From Defluviitaleaceae bacterium (GTDB lineage Bacteria > Bacillota > Clostridia > Lachnospirales > WQUN01): 45,119 nt of DNA. Location of the stretch: assembly GCA_009786685.1 (NCBI GenBank), contig WQRQ01000010.1:1-45119 (forward strand), read 5' to 3'. Below, piece by piece: positions 44,612 through 45,119 of the stretch. The notes beneath the pieces were generated by a model that was not told where the DNA came from, did no database searches, and worked only from the letters and a program-made list of their open reading frames with translations. Numbering within the stretch: the stretch's first letter is position 1; each line of letters begins with the position of its first letter. The position numbers and the translations under genes are program-made.

Positions 44612-45119
44612 ATGAAAAATATATTTTTATGCGTACTGGCAGCAGTGGCGTGCCTTGGCGTACCCGTTGCGCCGGAAGAAACAAAGCTCCCCGTTATTAT
44701 GTACCATTTGGTAACGGAAAATCAAAAATACATCGGCCCGTTTGGAATCTCACCTACACAGCTACGCCAAGATTTTGAATACATGCAAGCAAACAACTAC
44801 AACACAGTAGTAGTAAGCGACCTGATAGCCTTGGTAAACGAAGGCATCCCCCTACCGCCAAACCCAATAATGCTAACCTTTGACGACGGCAACTACAGCG
44901 AGTATAAATACCTGCTCCCGCTACTCCAAGAGTTCGACCAAAAAGCCGTAGTTTCCATAATGGGCGAAGCCACAGACCGCGCCACAGCCGAAGCCGAAAA
45001 AAATCCCAAAGCCCCACACCCCAACCTAAACTGGGAGCAAGTAACCACCCTACACGAAAGCGGCCACGCAGAAATCCAAAGCCACGCCTACGACCTACAC
45101 CGCCCCCCCCTGGGCAGCG
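44612..45119 (+). CDS. Polysaccharide deacetylase, N-terminal part (runs off the right end)
   Basis: Not in the ORF track because it is cut by the window end. ATG 44612 with AAAAGGAG upstream opens a frame to the last base (169 codons). It has a signal peptide (LCVLAAVACLGVPVA), then LPVIMYHLVTE and the NodB-type motif MLTFDDGN, with the zinc histidines in EIQSHAYDLH. Such enzymes remove acetyl groups from wall or surface polysaccharides. The exact substrate is unknown. Confidence 0.9.
   Translation, partial: MKNIFLCVLAAVACLGVPVAPEETKLPVIMYHLVTENQKYIGPFGISPTQLRQDFEYMQANNYNTVVVSDLIALVNEGIPLPPNPIMLTFDDGNYSEYKYLLPLLQEFDQKAVVSIMGEATDRATAEAEKNPKAPHPNLNWEQVTTLHESGHAEIQSHAYDLHRPPLGS

Overview
The window reads as chromosome of a spore-forming member of the Clostridia (Firmicutes), probably close to Lachnospiraceae. 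The reasons are strong AGGAGG-type ribosome sites, frequent GTG and TTG starts, a multi-HAMP chemoreceptor, NuoE/NuoF-type bifurcating-oxidoreductase subunits, a DUF5717-like protein pair, and a tiny SASP-like protein. No rRNA, complete tRNA, CRISPR array or intact insertion sequence was found. These are sequence-reading judgements; no database search was possible.

Region 1-2715 looks like the right end of an integrated element. It holds the end of a DUF4143-type ATPase, a damaged excisionase-like HTH gene, a frameshifted hypothetical gene and a PIN-domain toxin with its partner. It ends at a 3' half of tRNA-Ser(UGA), starting exactly at the anticodon loop and followed by a strong terminator, as expected for an attachment site. 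Region 2771-4230 is AT-rich and degraded (one more frameshifted gene), ending in a double-hairpin repeat that recurs at 44524.

Region 4250-12240 holds envelope and metabolic genes: a GT2 glycosyltransferase, a lipoprotein, a minus-strand cluster (M23-like protein missing a zinc ligand, a cell-wall amidase, a small SASP-like protein), a chemoreceptor and an FucI-like isomerase. Region 12345-20367 is a tight six-gene operon: GNAT-like protein, membrane/coiled-coil protein, PD-(D/E)XK nuclease of the YhcG/DUF1016 family, a DUF5717-like protein split into two genes, and a PAS-GGDEF protein. Its joint function is unknown and it is the best protein-level candidate here for an undescribed system.

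Region 20411-23434 holds an F420-ligase-like gene flanked by structured intergenic DNA. One part is a pair of inverted repeat arms whose inner hairpins covary. Another is a probable ~100-nt stand-alone RNA with its own promoter, a closing stem and a terminator. A Phd/PIN toxin-antitoxin pair follows, with a stop at toxin codon 8.

Region 23479-43947 appears to be one long co-directional run: nuoE-nuoF, then purK, purL, purF, purM, purN, purH, purD and purC. The purine genes are separated by cargo: GNATs, nucleotidyltransferase, HicAB, a phospholipase C-like protein, a serine hydrolase, a DUF4349 pair, DUF433 and an HTH-methyltransferase. purE, purB, purQ and purS are not here. purF carries a 58-bp palindromic repeat inside its propeptide-coding region, a sister copy of one that abuts the amidase start. 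The window ends with convergent yigZ and the start of a polysaccharide deacetylase.
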